Source: Marisimplicoccus sp038147335 (GTDB taxonomy: Bacteria; Bacteroidota; Bacteroidia; Flavobacteriales; Flavobacteriaceae). Taken from it: 64,000 nucleotides of DNA. The notes beneath the pieces were generated by a model. It had not been told where the DNA came from. It made no database searches and saw nothing but the letters and a program-made list of their open reading frames with translations. This document shows, in pieces, positions 15,637 through 24,866 of this stretch; within the stretch, counting starts at the first letter, position 1, and every line of letters begins with the position of its first letter. The stretch is from the NCBI GenBank assembly GCA_038147335.1, contig JAYQTK010000003.1:1-64000 (forward strand). The letters run 5' to 3'. The position numbers and the translations under genes are program-made.

Positions 15637-16397
15637 TGAATAGAATTGACAAAAAATTAAAAGAAGAAGGTAAACTGTTGTCAATATATTTTACAGCAGG
15701 ATATCCTAGTTTAGATGATACAGTTGATATTATTTTTAAGCTTCAGGAATCTGGTGTTGATATGATAGAGATAGGACTACCTTTTAGTGATCCACTTGCT
15801 GATGGGCCTACAATTCAAGATAGCTCTACAAAGGCAATTAAAAATGGAATGAACACTAATGTCCTATTTGATCAACTAAAAGGAATTAGAGATAAAGTTT
15901 CAATTCCTCTAATAATAATGGGATATTTTAACCCTATCCTTCAGTATGGTGTAGAAAACTTTTGCAAAAAATGTAATGAGATTGGAATTGATGGATTAAT
16001 AATTCCTGACTTACCAATAGATTATTATGAAGCAAATTATAAATCAATATTTGAAGAAAATCATCTTTATAATATGTTTTTAATAGCTCCACAGACTTCA
16101 GATGAAAGAATAAGAAAGATTGACTCTATATCTAATGGTTTTATCTATATGGTAAGCTCTTCTAGTATAACTGGATCAAAAAATTCCTTTAGCCCTGAGC
16201 AAATAAATTATTTTGAAAGAATTGAAAAAATGAATCTAAAAACTCCTAGAATAATTGGTTTTGGAGTTGGAAATAATCACACATTTAATACTGTCGTAAA
16301 ATATTCCAAGGGAGCAATAATTGGATCTGCATTTATAAAGAATCTACATGAGCATGGAATTGATTCAATTGCTTCATACATAGGTTCAATCAGATAA
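15636..16397 (+). CDS. trpA: Tryptophan synthase alpha subunit
   Basis: Cleaves indole-3-glycerol phosphate and channels indole to TrpB. The 253-aa barrel has Glu45 in MIEIGLPFSDPLADGP with Asp56, GYFNPI, DGLIIPDLP, and the phosphate-binding GFGVGN. The loop that closes on TrpB (SSSITGSKN) is present. It is followed 1 bp later by menG, so the trp transcript probably continues into menaquinone synthesis. Confidence 0.96.
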   Translation: MNRIDKKLKEEGKLLSIYFTAGYPSLDDTVDIIFKLQESGVDMIEIGLPFSDPLADGPTIQDSSTKAIKNGMNTNVLFDQLKGIRDKVSIPLIIMGYFNPILQYGVENFCKKCNEIGIDGLIIPDLPIDYYEANYKSIFEENHLYNMFLIAPQTSDERIRKIDSISNGFIYMVSSSSITGSKNSFSPEQINYFERIEKMNLKTPRIIGFGVGNNHTFNTVVKYSKGAIIGSAFIKNLHEHGIDSIASYIGSIR

Positions 16398-16398
16398 A

Positions 16399-17103
16399 AT
16401 GAGAAATAACGAAAAATCCAATTTCTTATACATCAAAAATATCTTTGAATCAATTTCTAATGAATATGATTTTATGAATGATTTGATGACTTTTAAAAAT
16501 CATTCTAAATGGAAAGAAGAAATAGTTGAAATTGCAATAGATTCATCTCCAAAAAAAATTCTTGATATTGCAACAGGTACAGGGGACATTGCAATAAAGC
16601 TTAGTAAAATAAAAGGGTCAATTATCGATGCAGTTGATGTATCAGATAATATGCTTAAAATTGCTCATAACAAAATTGACAAGCTAAATATTAATAATAT
16701 TAATCTAAAAACATGCGAAGCCGAGAATCTAGTTTTTGATGATAACCAATTTGATATCATATCTATAGGATATGGAGTTAGAAACTTTACTAATCTTACT
16801 AAGGGGTTAAGTGAAAGTTACAGAGTTTTAAAAAATAATGGAAAACTTATTATCCTTGAAACTTCGATTCCAGAAAATCCAATAATTAAATTACTATATA
16901 AACTAATAACCACCATATATATTCCTATGATTGCTTTTATCTTTTCTAGAAAAACAAAAGCATATCTTTATTTATTAAATTCTACAAAAAAATTTCCTCC
17001 AAGAAAAAAGTTTCTTGATAAACTAAAAAAAACAGGTTTCAAAAAAATTGAAACAAGAAAAAAACTTTATGGTGCTTCTACAATTTATATAGCGTCAAAA
17101 TAA
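16399..17103 (+). CDS. menG: Demethylmenaquinone methyltransferase (UbiE/MenG)
   Basis: SAM-dependent methyltransferase performing the last step of menaquinone synthesis. The 234-aa protein contains the N-terminal FESISNEYDFMNDLMTF, motif I ILDIATGTGDIAIKLS (about 54-69), and GYGVRNFTNL, all UbiE/MenG hallmarks. It lies 1 bp after trpA. In the Flavobacteriia I know, a PorT-type gliding/secretion gene often follows this gene; here a convergent gntP overlaps its end by 9 bp instead. Confidence 0.93.
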   Translation: MRNNEKSNFLYIKNIFESISNEYDFMNDLMTFKNHSKWKEEIVEIAIDSSPKKILDIATGTGDIAIKLSKIKGSIIDAVDVSDNMLKIAHNKIDKLNINNINLKTCEAENLVFDDNQFDIISIGYGVRNFTNLTKGLSESYRVLKNNGKLIILETSIPENPIIKLLYKLITTIYIPMIAFIFSRKTKAYLYLLNSTKKFPPRKKFLDKLKKTGFKKIETRKKLYGASTIYIASK

Positions 17104-18429
17104 TAAGCTAATTATAAGAGTAAAAATTAAACCTGAAATAGACAAAATTAATGTCATAAGTGTCCAAGATAAAAATGTTTTTTTCATTGAAAGTCCTAGA
17201 TATTGATTTACAAGCCAAAATCCACTATCATTAACATGTGAGAAAGTTGAAGCTCCTGATGCAATTGATATTACAATAAGACTAAGAGAAATTGGATCAT
17301 TTATTTTATCTATTAATAATGGAGATACAAGACTAGCTGATGTTATCATTGCAACTGTTGAAGAACCTTGAAGAACTCTTATAAAAACTGCACATAAAAA
17401 AGATGCAACTAAAATTAATTCTGATGAACTAAAAATACTTTGAGCTAATAATTCACCAATATTTAATTCTATCAAGATTTGTTTTAATACCCCACCTGCA
17501 CCAGTAATTAATATTATAGCTCCTGCTGGCGCAAATGATTTTGAAACAATTTTCTCTAATTTCTTTTTATCTATCCCAAGTCTGATTCCAAGAAAATACC
17601 ATGCTATTATATTAGCAATTATTAGAGCTGAGAAAGGGTGACCTATAAACTTAATAAATTCATACACAGTCTCATTAGTTATACTTAGTATTCCAGTATC
17701 TAGTAGAGATCTAAAAATAATTAGAATAAGTGGCAGGAGTATTATTAATAAGACTGATCTTATACTTGGGGTAGTATTTACTTTTAGTTCTTCAGTATCA
17801 AAAACTACTTTAGAATTAAAATCAATTTTAGATGTTATGAAATTTGTAAAAATTACTCCAGATAAAATAGCTGATGGTATACCAACAATTAAACCAAATA
17901 ACATTACATAGCCTAGATCAGCTCCAAGAATTTGAGAAACAGCAACAGGTCCAGGAGTAGGAGGTATAAAAGCATGAGTTACTGCTAAACCTGCAAGTAG
18001 TGGAAGAGCGTAATAAACCAAAGATTTATTTGACTTCTTTTGAATTGAATAAATTACTGGCAAAAGAAGTATAAATGCTACATCAAAGAATACGGGAATT
18101 GCAATAAAAAAACCACTAATTAATAACGCCCACTGAGATTTCTTTTCACCAAACTTATTTAAGAGGTATCTAGTGATTTCTTTTGCACCACCAGTTGATT
18201 CAAGTATGGCACCAAACATAGCTCCAAGACCAACTATTACTGCAATATATCCAAGTGTACTGCCCATTCCTTGTTGAATATTATTTATTATTATTTCACC
18301 ATCAAGACCTGAAAGCAGACCAATTACAATTGATGATGTTAGTAATGAAATAAAAGGAGAAAATCTAAATTTTATTACTTGAACAAGTAAAAGACAAATA
18401 CCGATAATCAATGAAAGATAAATACTCAT
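17095..18429 (-). CDS. gntP: Gluconate:H+ symporter (GntP family)
   Basis: A 444-aa membrane permease of the GntP family, importing gluconate or a related sugar acid. Family stretches include GLGAMFGAILESTGGA, FFIAIPVFFDVAFILLLP, HAFIPPTPGPVA, GAGGVLKQILI, and SHVNDSGFWLVNQYLG. It is the last gene of a run with gluconokinase and 6-phosphogluconate dehydrogenase, whose order fits gluconate uptake and breakdown. It begins directly after gnd with no gap. Confidence 0.93.
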   Translation of the reverse strand: MSIYLSLIIGICLLLVQVIKFRFSPFISLLTSSIVIGLLSGLDGEIIINNIQQGMGSTLGYIAVIVGLGAMFGAILESTGGAKEITRYLLNKFGEKKSQWALLISGFFIAIPVFFDVAFILLLPVIYSIQKKSNKSLVYYALPLLAGLAVTHAFIPPTPGPVAVSQILGADLGYVMLFGLIVGIPSAILSGVIFTNFITSKIDFNSKVVFDTEELKVNTTPSIRSVLLIILLPLILIIFRSLLDTGILSITNETVYEFIKFIGHPFSALIIANIIAWYFLGIRLGIDKKKLEKIVSKSFAPAGAIILITGAGGVLKQILIELNIGELLAQSIFSSSELILVASFLCAVFIRVLQGSSTVAMITSASLVSPLLIDKINDPISLSLIVISIASGASTFSHVNDSGFWLVNQYLGLSMKKTFLSWTLMTLILSISGLIFTLIISLLF

Positions 18430-19770
18430 TTAATTAATTTTTATTTCATGAGACCCAAAATAGTTTCTTTGAGCTTGAATTAGTTTAGTACTTAGAGAAG
18501 AACTTGAAATCTGATTAAAATAATTTAATGCTTCATTAAAACATGGAAGCGATACATCATTTATTAATGATGTATTTAAAATATCAATTAATCCAGGCTT
18601 AAGCTCATTAAGATTATTAAATATGTTTTTATCATCCAGAATATTATCAACTAAATAATCATTGAGTAATTTATTGATAAGTTTTGATTTAATAATACTT
18701 CCATTTGACCATACATTTAGTGCATTTGAAATACTGATATTCCATCCATAACTTTTATTTGCAGAATCCATTAATAAAAAAGCTTGAAAATAATTTATTA
18801 ATCTACAAAACCTATATGCATTAGCTAAAGATTCAAAGTCTATATCATATTCTTTTTTATCTTCAATTATCAATTTATTAGCCTTTGATCTTGTGTTGTT
18901 ATTATTAGATATAAACCTTGAGTCGATTGCTGAATTTAGCATACTAACTGAGCATCCAAGATCAATTGCATGTTTTAACATCCATCTTCCAGTACCATTA
19001 TCATCAGCCTTATCATCAATTCTATCTAACAGATAACTATCATCTGTCTTTTCAGTAAGTTTTAATAAAGATATTTCTAACAGGTAACTGTTTAAATCTA
19101 TATCATTCCATTTTTTAAAAATTTTTGCAACATCGTCATACATATATTTTTTAGAGTTTATCATTAGATAATAAATTGAAGATATAAGCTGCATCTCAAC
19201 ATATTCTATACCATTATGTATCATTTTAACAAAATGGCCTTGATTTGAATCTCCAAAGAATTCAAAACTTTTTGAACCATTAATTGTTTTAGATGTTATT
19301 TGAGAAAAGATATTTTTGACTTGATCAAAGGCATTAGTGTCTCCTCCAATCATTATTGAAGGCCCCTCAAGAACTCCTTTAACTCCTCCAGAAACTCCCA
19401 TACCTAGATACAACAAGTTTTTTGATTTAATAGTTTGATGATTCTCAAAGCTAACATTTGGATTTGTATTACCTCCATCTATCAAAATATCATTAGAATC
19501 AAGATATTGTATTAAAAGAGAAATAACTTCATCTAGTGCAGGTCCTGAAGGAACCAGAACTAAAACTTTTCTTGGTTTGGAAATTGAGCTTATAAATTTA
19601 TTAATATCATCAAAAACTAAAGATGACTCTAATTCTGGATAATCATTTTTTAAATTATCTAAGGAATTATGACTTTTATCATATAGTGAAACTATAATAC
19701 CTTTTGATGACATATTTCTTGCCATACTAGTTCCTATTCTTCCTATTCCAATTATTCCAAAATCACTCAT
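18430..19770 (-). CDS. gnd: 6-Phosphogluconate dehydrogenase (divergent)
   Basis: Oxidative decarboxylation of 6-phosphogluconate to ribulose 5-phosphate, making NAD(P)H. The 446-aa protein keeps the substrate loop GMGVSGG..GPSIM, the catalytic Lys in FVKMIHNGIEYVEMQLI, and GTGRWMLKHAIDLG of the C-terminal domain. It is shorter than the usual roughly 470 aa, and the N-terminal cofactor loop reads GIGRIGTSMARN rather than the common GLAVMGQNLALN; the residue after SGG is Val, not Glu. It abuts gntK upstream and gntP downstream. Confidence 0.88.
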   Translation of the reverse strand: MSDFGIIGIGRIGTSMARNMSSKGIIVSLYDKSHNSLDNLKNDYPELESSLVFDDINKFISSISKPRKVLVLVPSGPALDEVISLLIQYLDSNDILIDGGNTNPNVSFENHQTIKSKNLLYLGMGVSGGVKGVLEGPSIMIGGDTNAFDQVKNIFSQITSKTINGSKSFEFFGDSNQGHFVKMIHNGIEYVEMQLISSIYYLMINSKKYMYDDVAKIFKKWNDIDLNSYLLEISLLKLTEKTDDSYLLDRIDDKADDNGTGRWMLKHAIDLGCSVSMLNSAIDSRFISNNNNTRSKANKLIIEDKKEYDIDFESLANAYRFCRLINYFQAFLLMDSANKSYGWNISISNALNVWSNGSIIKSKLINKLLNDYLVDNILDDKNIFNNLNELKPGLIDILNTSLINDVSLPCFNEALNYFNQISSSSLSTKLIQAQRNYFGSHEIKIN

Positions 19771-20253
19771 TTACAATGCAGATTTAATTCTTTCAACGAT
19801 CTTTTCAGGGCTTTCAATGATATCTATAAATGTACAATAATCAGGATATTCAATTGTATCAAATTGAGATTTAAGCAATGTTGACTTAAAATAATGATCA
19901 CCTCTATTATCAAGCCTTTTTTCTATAAGATCAAAAGTTCCTTTTAAACAAAACCAATCTATCTTAGCTACTATACCTTTAACTAGTCTTTTTCTGTATA
20001 TCTCTTTTAGAGCAGAACATGCAATCACAACATTTTTATTTTTTAATTTATTTAGCTCATTATTAATTTGATCAAGCCATGCCTCTCTATCATCATCATT
20101 TAATGGAATATTATTTTTCATTTTTTTAATATTTTCATTAGAGTGGAAATCATCTCCTTCTATAAATTCGAATTGTAAATCTTTTGATAATTGATTTCCT
20201 ATTAGAGACTTTCCACAACCACTAACACCAAATAAAATTATAACGTTATACAT
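19771..20253 (-). CDS. gntK: Gluconokinase (GntK type)
   Basis: Phosphorylates gluconate to 6-phosphogluconate. The 160-aa P-loop kinase has Walker A GVSGCGKS (9-16), the FIEGDDFHSNENIKKM substrate segment, DDREAWLDQIN, and ACSALKEIYRKRL, all typical of thermoresistant-type gluconokinases. It starts 4 bp after the mevalonate kinase gene and abuts gnd. Confidence 0.93.
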   Translation of the reverse strand: MYNVIILFGVSGCGKSLIGNQLSKDLQFEFIEGDDFHSNENIKKMKNNIPLNDDDREAWLDQINNELNKLKNKNVVIACSALKEIYRKRLVKGIVAKIDWFCLKGTFDLIEKRLDNRGDHYFKSTLLKSQFDTIEYPDYCTFIDIIESPEKIVERIKSAL

Positions 20254-20257
20254 TTTA

Positions 20258-21139
20258 TTAAATCTGATATAAATTAAAGTCAGAAAGACTGGAATCTATT
20301 TGGTTATTAAAATCAAATAACAAGAAGAAACCTCCACCCCCTGATCCACAAAGTTTCATATAATATGAATCACTTTTAAGTCCATTTTCCCAGATATTTA
20401 TTAATTGATTTGGAATCATTTCCTTAAAATTATTAAGTGTGTTTTCTGATAATTGTTTTAAAGAGTCTTTGAACAAGTCTGAAGCATTAAGAAGGTATTC
20501 AATACACTCATTGGTATTAATAATGTATTTATTGTCAAAGAAATATCTAAATTCACTTTCATTCATTTTATTTTGAAATACCTCAATCATTTTCTTTGTT
20601 GAAGACTTTATTTTACTATCCATTATATAAATCGTAAAGTTTTTATAATGAATTTTATCTATCAATTTAATTTGCTTATTGGAATAAAATATTGGACTAT
20701 TAAATAGTGAAACAGATGGGTCAAGACCAGAAGACTTTCCATGAAATTTTGATTCAATAATTGATAATAGATTTTTTATCTCTTCCACATTTAAATTAAC
20801 ATTATCTTTTTTTTGATATGAATCAAAAACTGATGCAATAAGAGCACCACTGCTTCCTAAACCTGAAGCAATAGGTATACTACTAACAAAGTGTAACCCT
20901 TTATCTATGTCATTTTTAAAGAAATTAAAATCAATTTTATCCTTAATATCTAAATCAGTCATAAATTCATATAACTGGAGAATATTAGAATTTGAAATCT
21001 TTTCTTCATTATTTAAAAAATCTGATTTATTTAAATAACCATAGAATTTTTCAAAAGGAATGGATAATGCATTAGAGTTTGATAAAACTCCATATTCGCC
21101 AAATAGTAGAACTTTTGAATAAAATTTTTTATTATCCAT
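20258..21139 (-). CDS. Mevalonate kinase (GHMP kinase, Bacteroidota type)
   Basis: A 293-aa GHMP-family kinase with N-terminal KVLLFGEYGVL, the ATP loop PIASGLGSSGAL, HGKSSGLDPSVSL, and the C-terminal glycine motif CGSGGGGFFLLF. Its position directly after diphosphomevalonate decarboxylase (1-bp overlap) supports mevalonate kinase rather than another sugar kinase. It makes phosphomevalonate for isoprenoid synthesis. Phosphomevalonate kinase, HMG-CoA reductase and HMG-CoA synthase are not in this window. Confidence 0.82.
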   Translation of the reverse strand: MDNKKFYSKVLLFGEYGVLSNSNALSIPFEKFYGYLNKSDFLNNEEKISNSNILQLYEFMTDLDIKDKIDFNFFKNDIDKGLHFVSSIPIASGLGSSGALIASVFDSYQKKDNVNLNVEEIKNLLSIIESKFHGKSSGLDPSVSLFNSPIFYSNKQIKLIDKIHYKNFTIYIMDSKIKSSTKKMIEVFQNKMNESEFRYFFDNKYIINTNECIEYLLNASDLFKDSLKQLSENTLNNFKEMIPNQLINIWENGLKSDSYYMKLCGSGGGGFFLLFDFNNQIDSSLSDFNLYQI

Positions 21140-22209
21140 TATCTGATTTTTGTAGCACCATTTCCTAGATGATCATGAATACAAGATTTTGACTTGCATA
21201 ACATAAGAAGTTCATTATCTATAAATTTTTTTATTATTTCAGTCTCAGATTTAGGGTATAATAAATGGACATTGGAACCTGCATCTAATGTAAAGCTTAG
21301 ATGAAGTTTAGTCTCTCTCCTGAATTCTAATACTTTATAAATTGCCTCTAAAGTATTTGGCTTCATAAGTATATAGTATGGATCAGATGACAACATTAAT
21401 GAGTGAATCATCAATGCTTCAGATTCAGTAATAGTAATGAAGTCATCTAACTCACCTGATTTTAAAATATCTTTTAGTCTTTCAGTATTATTTTTTGCAA
21501 TTTCAAATCTTTTATTAGAAAATGGGTTCTTATTCATTAACTCATGTCCTAAGGAACTTGAAATCACTTTCTGACCAGGATCAATTATTAATATAGTATT
21601 ATTATAATCAAGAAATATTTTATCAACTTCATGTGAAATATTCACAGCATATAAATCTGAACTTTCTTTAAAAGCATCTGTTTTCCCCCAAAGTGTTACT
21701 GGACCTTCAATACTTCTAGATGCACTTCCTGATCCAAGTCTAGATATAAATGATTTCTTTTTAAGATTAAAATTATTGTCATTATTTGTAATCTGAGATT
21801 CAATATCTACTAAACATGATGCCAAAGCTGACATAGAAGATGCAGAAGATGCAATTCCACTACTGTGTGGAAAATTATTTTTTGAGTTTATGTATAAATC
21901 ATGATTTTTTAGAAATCCAAAATACTTGTCAATACTTTCAATAAAAGTATTTACTTTTTTTTCAAAATCTTGATTTTCCTTTCCATCAAATGTGAAATGT
22001 ATTTCATTTTGAGTATTTTTTTTTGGCTTAAATTCAACTACAGTATTTGTATAGCACTTAGATAAAGTAAAACTGATAGATGGATTTTGAGGTATTTGAT
22101 TTTGTTTTTTACCCCAATACTTAACAAGAGCAATATTACTTGGAGAATTCCACTCAACTATTCCACTAGACTCAAAACTGTCAGAACAAATAAAATCCTG
22201 CTCAATCAT
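21139..22209 (-). CDS. mvaD: Diphosphomevalonate decarboxylase
   Basis: Converts mevalonate diphosphate to isopentenyl diphosphate. The 356-aa GHMP enzyme starts WNSPSNIALVKYWGKK (conserved N-terminal substrate motif) and has NFPHSSGIASSASSMSALA and RLGSGSASRSIEGPVTLWG, the serine-rich signatures of MvaD. The C-terminal DAGSNVHLLYP is also family-typical. It is the first gene of a five-gene minus-strand run; TATATTTA lies just upstream as a near-consensus -7 box. Confidence 0.94.
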   Translation of the reverse strand: MIEQDFICSDSFESSGIVEWNSPSNIALVKYWGKKQNQIPQNPSISFTLSKCYTNTVVEFKPKKNTQNEIHFTFDGKENQDFEKKVNTFIESIDKYFGFLKNHDLYINSKNNFPHSSGIASSASSMSALASCLVDIESQITNNDNNFNLKKKSFISRLGSGSASRSIEGPVTLWGKTDAFKESSDLYAVNISHEVDKIFLDYNNTILIIDPGQKVISSSLGHELMNKNPFSNKRFEIAKNNTERLKDILKSGELDDFITITESEALMIHSLMLSSDPYYILMKPNTLEAIYKVLEFRRETKLHLSFTLDAGSNVHLLYPKSETEIIKKFIDNELLMLCKSKSCIHDHLGNGATKIR

Positions 22210-22302
22210 TTAAATATTGTTAAAAATCCTTTAAATATAAGAAAGATAAACTCCAGGATGAATATTATTTGTTTAATTTGGATTTCCTAAAAGTAAATTA
22301 AT

Positions 22303-23406
22303 TTGAAAAAGTCAGCTTTTAAATTCAGTTCTTTTCAAGAACCTACACTATCACCATTTGAAAAGCTATTTAATATTTTTAAAGAGCTAATAATTCATAC
22401 ATCTGGTGATTTTGATGAAGCTATTGAATGGCTTAGAGAACTTGATAAAGAATATAAACTGACTGATGAAAATTATACAATTGATGATTTTGTTAATGAT
22501 CTTCTAAAAAAAGGATATATAAGGAAAGAGATTTCAGCAAATGGAGATAGCATAAAGATTAGCTCTAAAACAGAGAGACTTCTAAGGAAGCATGTTCTTA
22601 AACACTTATTTGGAAACCTTAAAAAAACAAAAAAAGGTAATCATAAGACGAAATACTCATCTTCTGGAAGTGATGAAAATCTAAATATTAAAGATTTCGA
22701 ATTTGGTGACCCGCTTGATAGAATTTTGTTAACTGAAAGTCTAAAAAATGCTATAATATCTTCAGGTGAAAATGATTTAAGTCTAAAGAAAGATGACTTA
22801 GTTGTATGGAATTCAAATCATAATTCACAGATGAGTACGGTACTTATGATTGATATAAGTCACAGCATGATCCTTTATGGTGAAGATAGGATCACACCAG
22901 CAAAAAAGGTTGCTATGGCATTGGTTGAATATATTAAAACCAAATTTCCAAAAGATACTATTGATATTTTATCATTTGGAGATGAGGCAAGACCAATAAG
23001 TATCAAAGATCTACCATACCTAAAGGTAGGTCCTTATCACACTAACACAGTTGCTGGTCTTGATCTAGCTTTTGATATTCTTAGAAAGAGAAAAAATAAT
23101 AATAAACAGATATTTATGATAACCGACGGAAAACCAAGCTGTATGTTCACTAAAGATGGCTTTTACAAGAATAGTGCTGGACTTGACAACTTCATCTTAG
23201 ATCAATGCTATAATAGGGCTAGACAAGCAAAAAAGAATAAAATTCCAATAACTACTTTTATGATCGCTAGTGATCCATATCTTCAGACATTTGTAAAAAA
23301 ATTCTCTGAAGTAAATAACGGTAAAGCATTTTACACAGGTCTTGATGGATTAAGTGAAATGATTTTTGAAGATTATGATAAAAATAGAAGACAAAAATTG
23401 AGATAA
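22303..23406 (+). CDS. VWA-domain protein partnered with a MoxR-type ATPase
   Basis: A 367-aa protein. Residues 1-170 are charged and helical without a motif I know; the C-terminal half is a von Willebrand factor A domain with the MIDAS DISHS (D184, S186, S188), a later Thr in HTNTVAGLD, and ITDGKPS. No signal peptide is visible, so it is cytoplasmic. The frame has no usable ATG near its beginning and starts with TTG at 22303. The next gene, a MoxR/Mg-chelatase-like AAA+ ATPase, begins one base after its last sense base, and such pairs act together in assembling or remodelling protein complexes. The target is unknown. Confidence 0.82.
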   Translation: MKKSAFKFSSFQEPTLSPFEKLFNIFKELIIHTSGDFDEAIEWLRELDKEYKLTDENYTIDDFVNDLLKKGYIRKEISANGDSIKISSKTERLLRKHVLKHLFGNLKKTKKGNHKTKYSSSGSDENLNIKDFEFGDPLDRILLTESLKNAIISSGENDLSLKKDDLVVWNSNHNSQMSTVLMIDISHSMILYGEDRITPAKKVAMALVEYIKTKFPKDTIDILSFGDEARPISIKDLPYLKVGPYHTNTVAGLDLAFDILRKRKNNNKQIFMITDGKPSCMFTKDGFYKNSAGLDNFILDQCYNRARQAKKNKIPITTFMIASDPYLQTFVKKFSEVNNGKAFYTGLDGLSEMIFEDYDKNRRQKLR

Positions 23407-24866
23407 TGAAAAAACCTAAATACAAAACAATAGGAGAATTAAAAAAGAGTGGTTACCATTCAAAAACTTTGAACCAAGAAATAACTGATAATCTTAGGTC
23501 AAATTTGCTAAATGGAAAAAATGTTTTTTCCGAATTAATTGGGTATGAGGAAACAGTTATACCAAGTGTAGAAAGGGCATTTTTATCTAATCATAGTATC
23601 AATCTTCTTGGTCTAAGAGGTCAAGCAAAAACAAAACTTGCTAGAACTTGTATAGAACTATTAGACGAATGGATTCCTATTGTTAAAGATTCTGATACAA
23701 ATGATGATCCTTTGAATCCAATCTTCAAAAGTTCCTTAGAAAAAATCAAATCAGATGGAGATAATACAGAGATTGACTGGATTCATAAGAGTGAAAGGTT
23801 TTACGAAAAACTTGCAACGCCTGACGTAACTGTTTCTGACCTAATAGGTGATATAGACCCTATCAAAGCTACTAATCTCAAGTTATCCTATTCTGATGAA
23901 GAGGTAATTCATTTTGGTTTAATACCTAGAGCTCACAGATGTATTTTTGTTTTAAATGAGCTGCCGGATCTTCAACCTAGAATTCAAGTTTCTTTATTCT
24001 CAATACTTGAAGAAAAAGAAATTCAAATAAGAGGATTCAAGGTTAGGCTTCCCCTTGATATTCAATTTATTTTTACCTCTAACCCAGAGGATTATACAAA
24101 CAGAGGAAGTATTGTTACACCATTAAAAGATAGAATTGGTTCTCAGATTTTAACTCATTATCCTGAGTCTGTAGATATTGCAAAAACAATTACAAGTCAA
24201 GAGTCAAAATTGAATTCTGAAACTATTTCAAAAATTCATATACCAGAGATTGCAAGAGATATTATTGAACAAGTATCTTTTGAAGCAAGAGAAAGTGAGC
24301 TAGTGGACAAAAAAAGTGGAGTAAGTGCTAGAATGAGTATTACTAGTTTACAAAACCTAGTTAGCTCTGCAGAAAGAAGAATGTTAATAAATAAAGAAGA
24401 AATAACGTCAATTAGAATGTCTGATTTTAACTCAGTTATCTCCTCAATAAATGGTAAAGTTGAGCTTGTTTATGAAGGAGAGGAAGAAGGAGCTGAGCAG
24501 GTTTCCTATAATTTAATATCAGATGCCGTAAAGACATTATTTACAAAATATTTTCCAAAAATTGAGAAACTCACAAAACCAGATGAAATATCAGTTTATG
24601 ATTCTATTCTAGAATGGTTTACAGTCAATCAAGTAATTCTTAGAGATGATTTAAGTAATAAGGATTACGAATCAATTCTTAATAAAGTTAAAGATGCAGA
24701 TTCACTATTAAACAAATTTATTCCAGACATTGATAAAAAGGATAAACTTTTCTTTATTGAATTCTTATTATGGGGACTTGAAAGCTTTAAAAAGTTAACT
24801 ATAATGAGGACTAACAACGGAGTTGAATTTAAGGACCCATTCAATAACTTCATTAATAAGATCTAA
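23406..24866 (+). CDS. MoxR/magnesium chelatase-like AAA+ ATPase
   Basis: A 486-aa AAA+ protein. Walker A is GLRGQAKT (69-76), with Ala in place of the usual Gly before Lys; the Walker B region is IFVLNELPDL, with Asn-Glu in place of Asp-Glu. Arg-rich sensor segments (SAERRMLINKEE) follow. These variants are common in the bacterial Mg-chelatase-like family often annotated as a sigma-54-interacting regulator, which this is not: the GAFTGA loop is absent. It overlaps the VWA gene by one base. It presumably powers a VWA-guided chaperone or metal-insertion step. Confidence 0.84.
   Translation: MKKPKYKTIGELKKSGYHSKTLNQEITDNLRSNLLNGKNVFSELIGYEETVIPSVERAFLSNHSINLLGLRGQAKTKLARTCIELLDEWIPIVKDSDTNDDPLNPIFKSSLEKIKSDGDNTEIDWIHKSERFYEKLATPDVTVSDLIGDIDPIKATNLKLSYSDEEVIHFGLIPRAHRCIFVLNELPDLQPRIQVSLFSILEEKEIQIRGFKVRLPLDIQFIFTSNPEDYTNRGSIVTPLKDRIGSQILTHYPESVDIAKTITSQESKLNSETISKIHIPEIARDIIEQVSFEARESELVDKKSGVSARMSITSLQNLVSSAERRMLINKEEITSIRMSDFNSVISSINGKVELVYEGEEEGAEQVSYNLISDAVKTLFTKYFPKIEKLTKPDEISVYDSILEWFTVNQVILRDDLSNKDYESILNKVKDADSLLNKFIPDIDKKDKLFFIEFLLWGLESFKKLTIMRTNNGVEFKDPFNNFINKI

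Noticed and set aside
23406..24866. Calling the AAA+ protein a sigma-54 activator
   Set aside because: The GAFTGA loop and a DNA-binding domain are absent, and it is paired with a VWA protein, so it is a MoxR/Mg-chelatase-like ATPase despite rpoN in the window.
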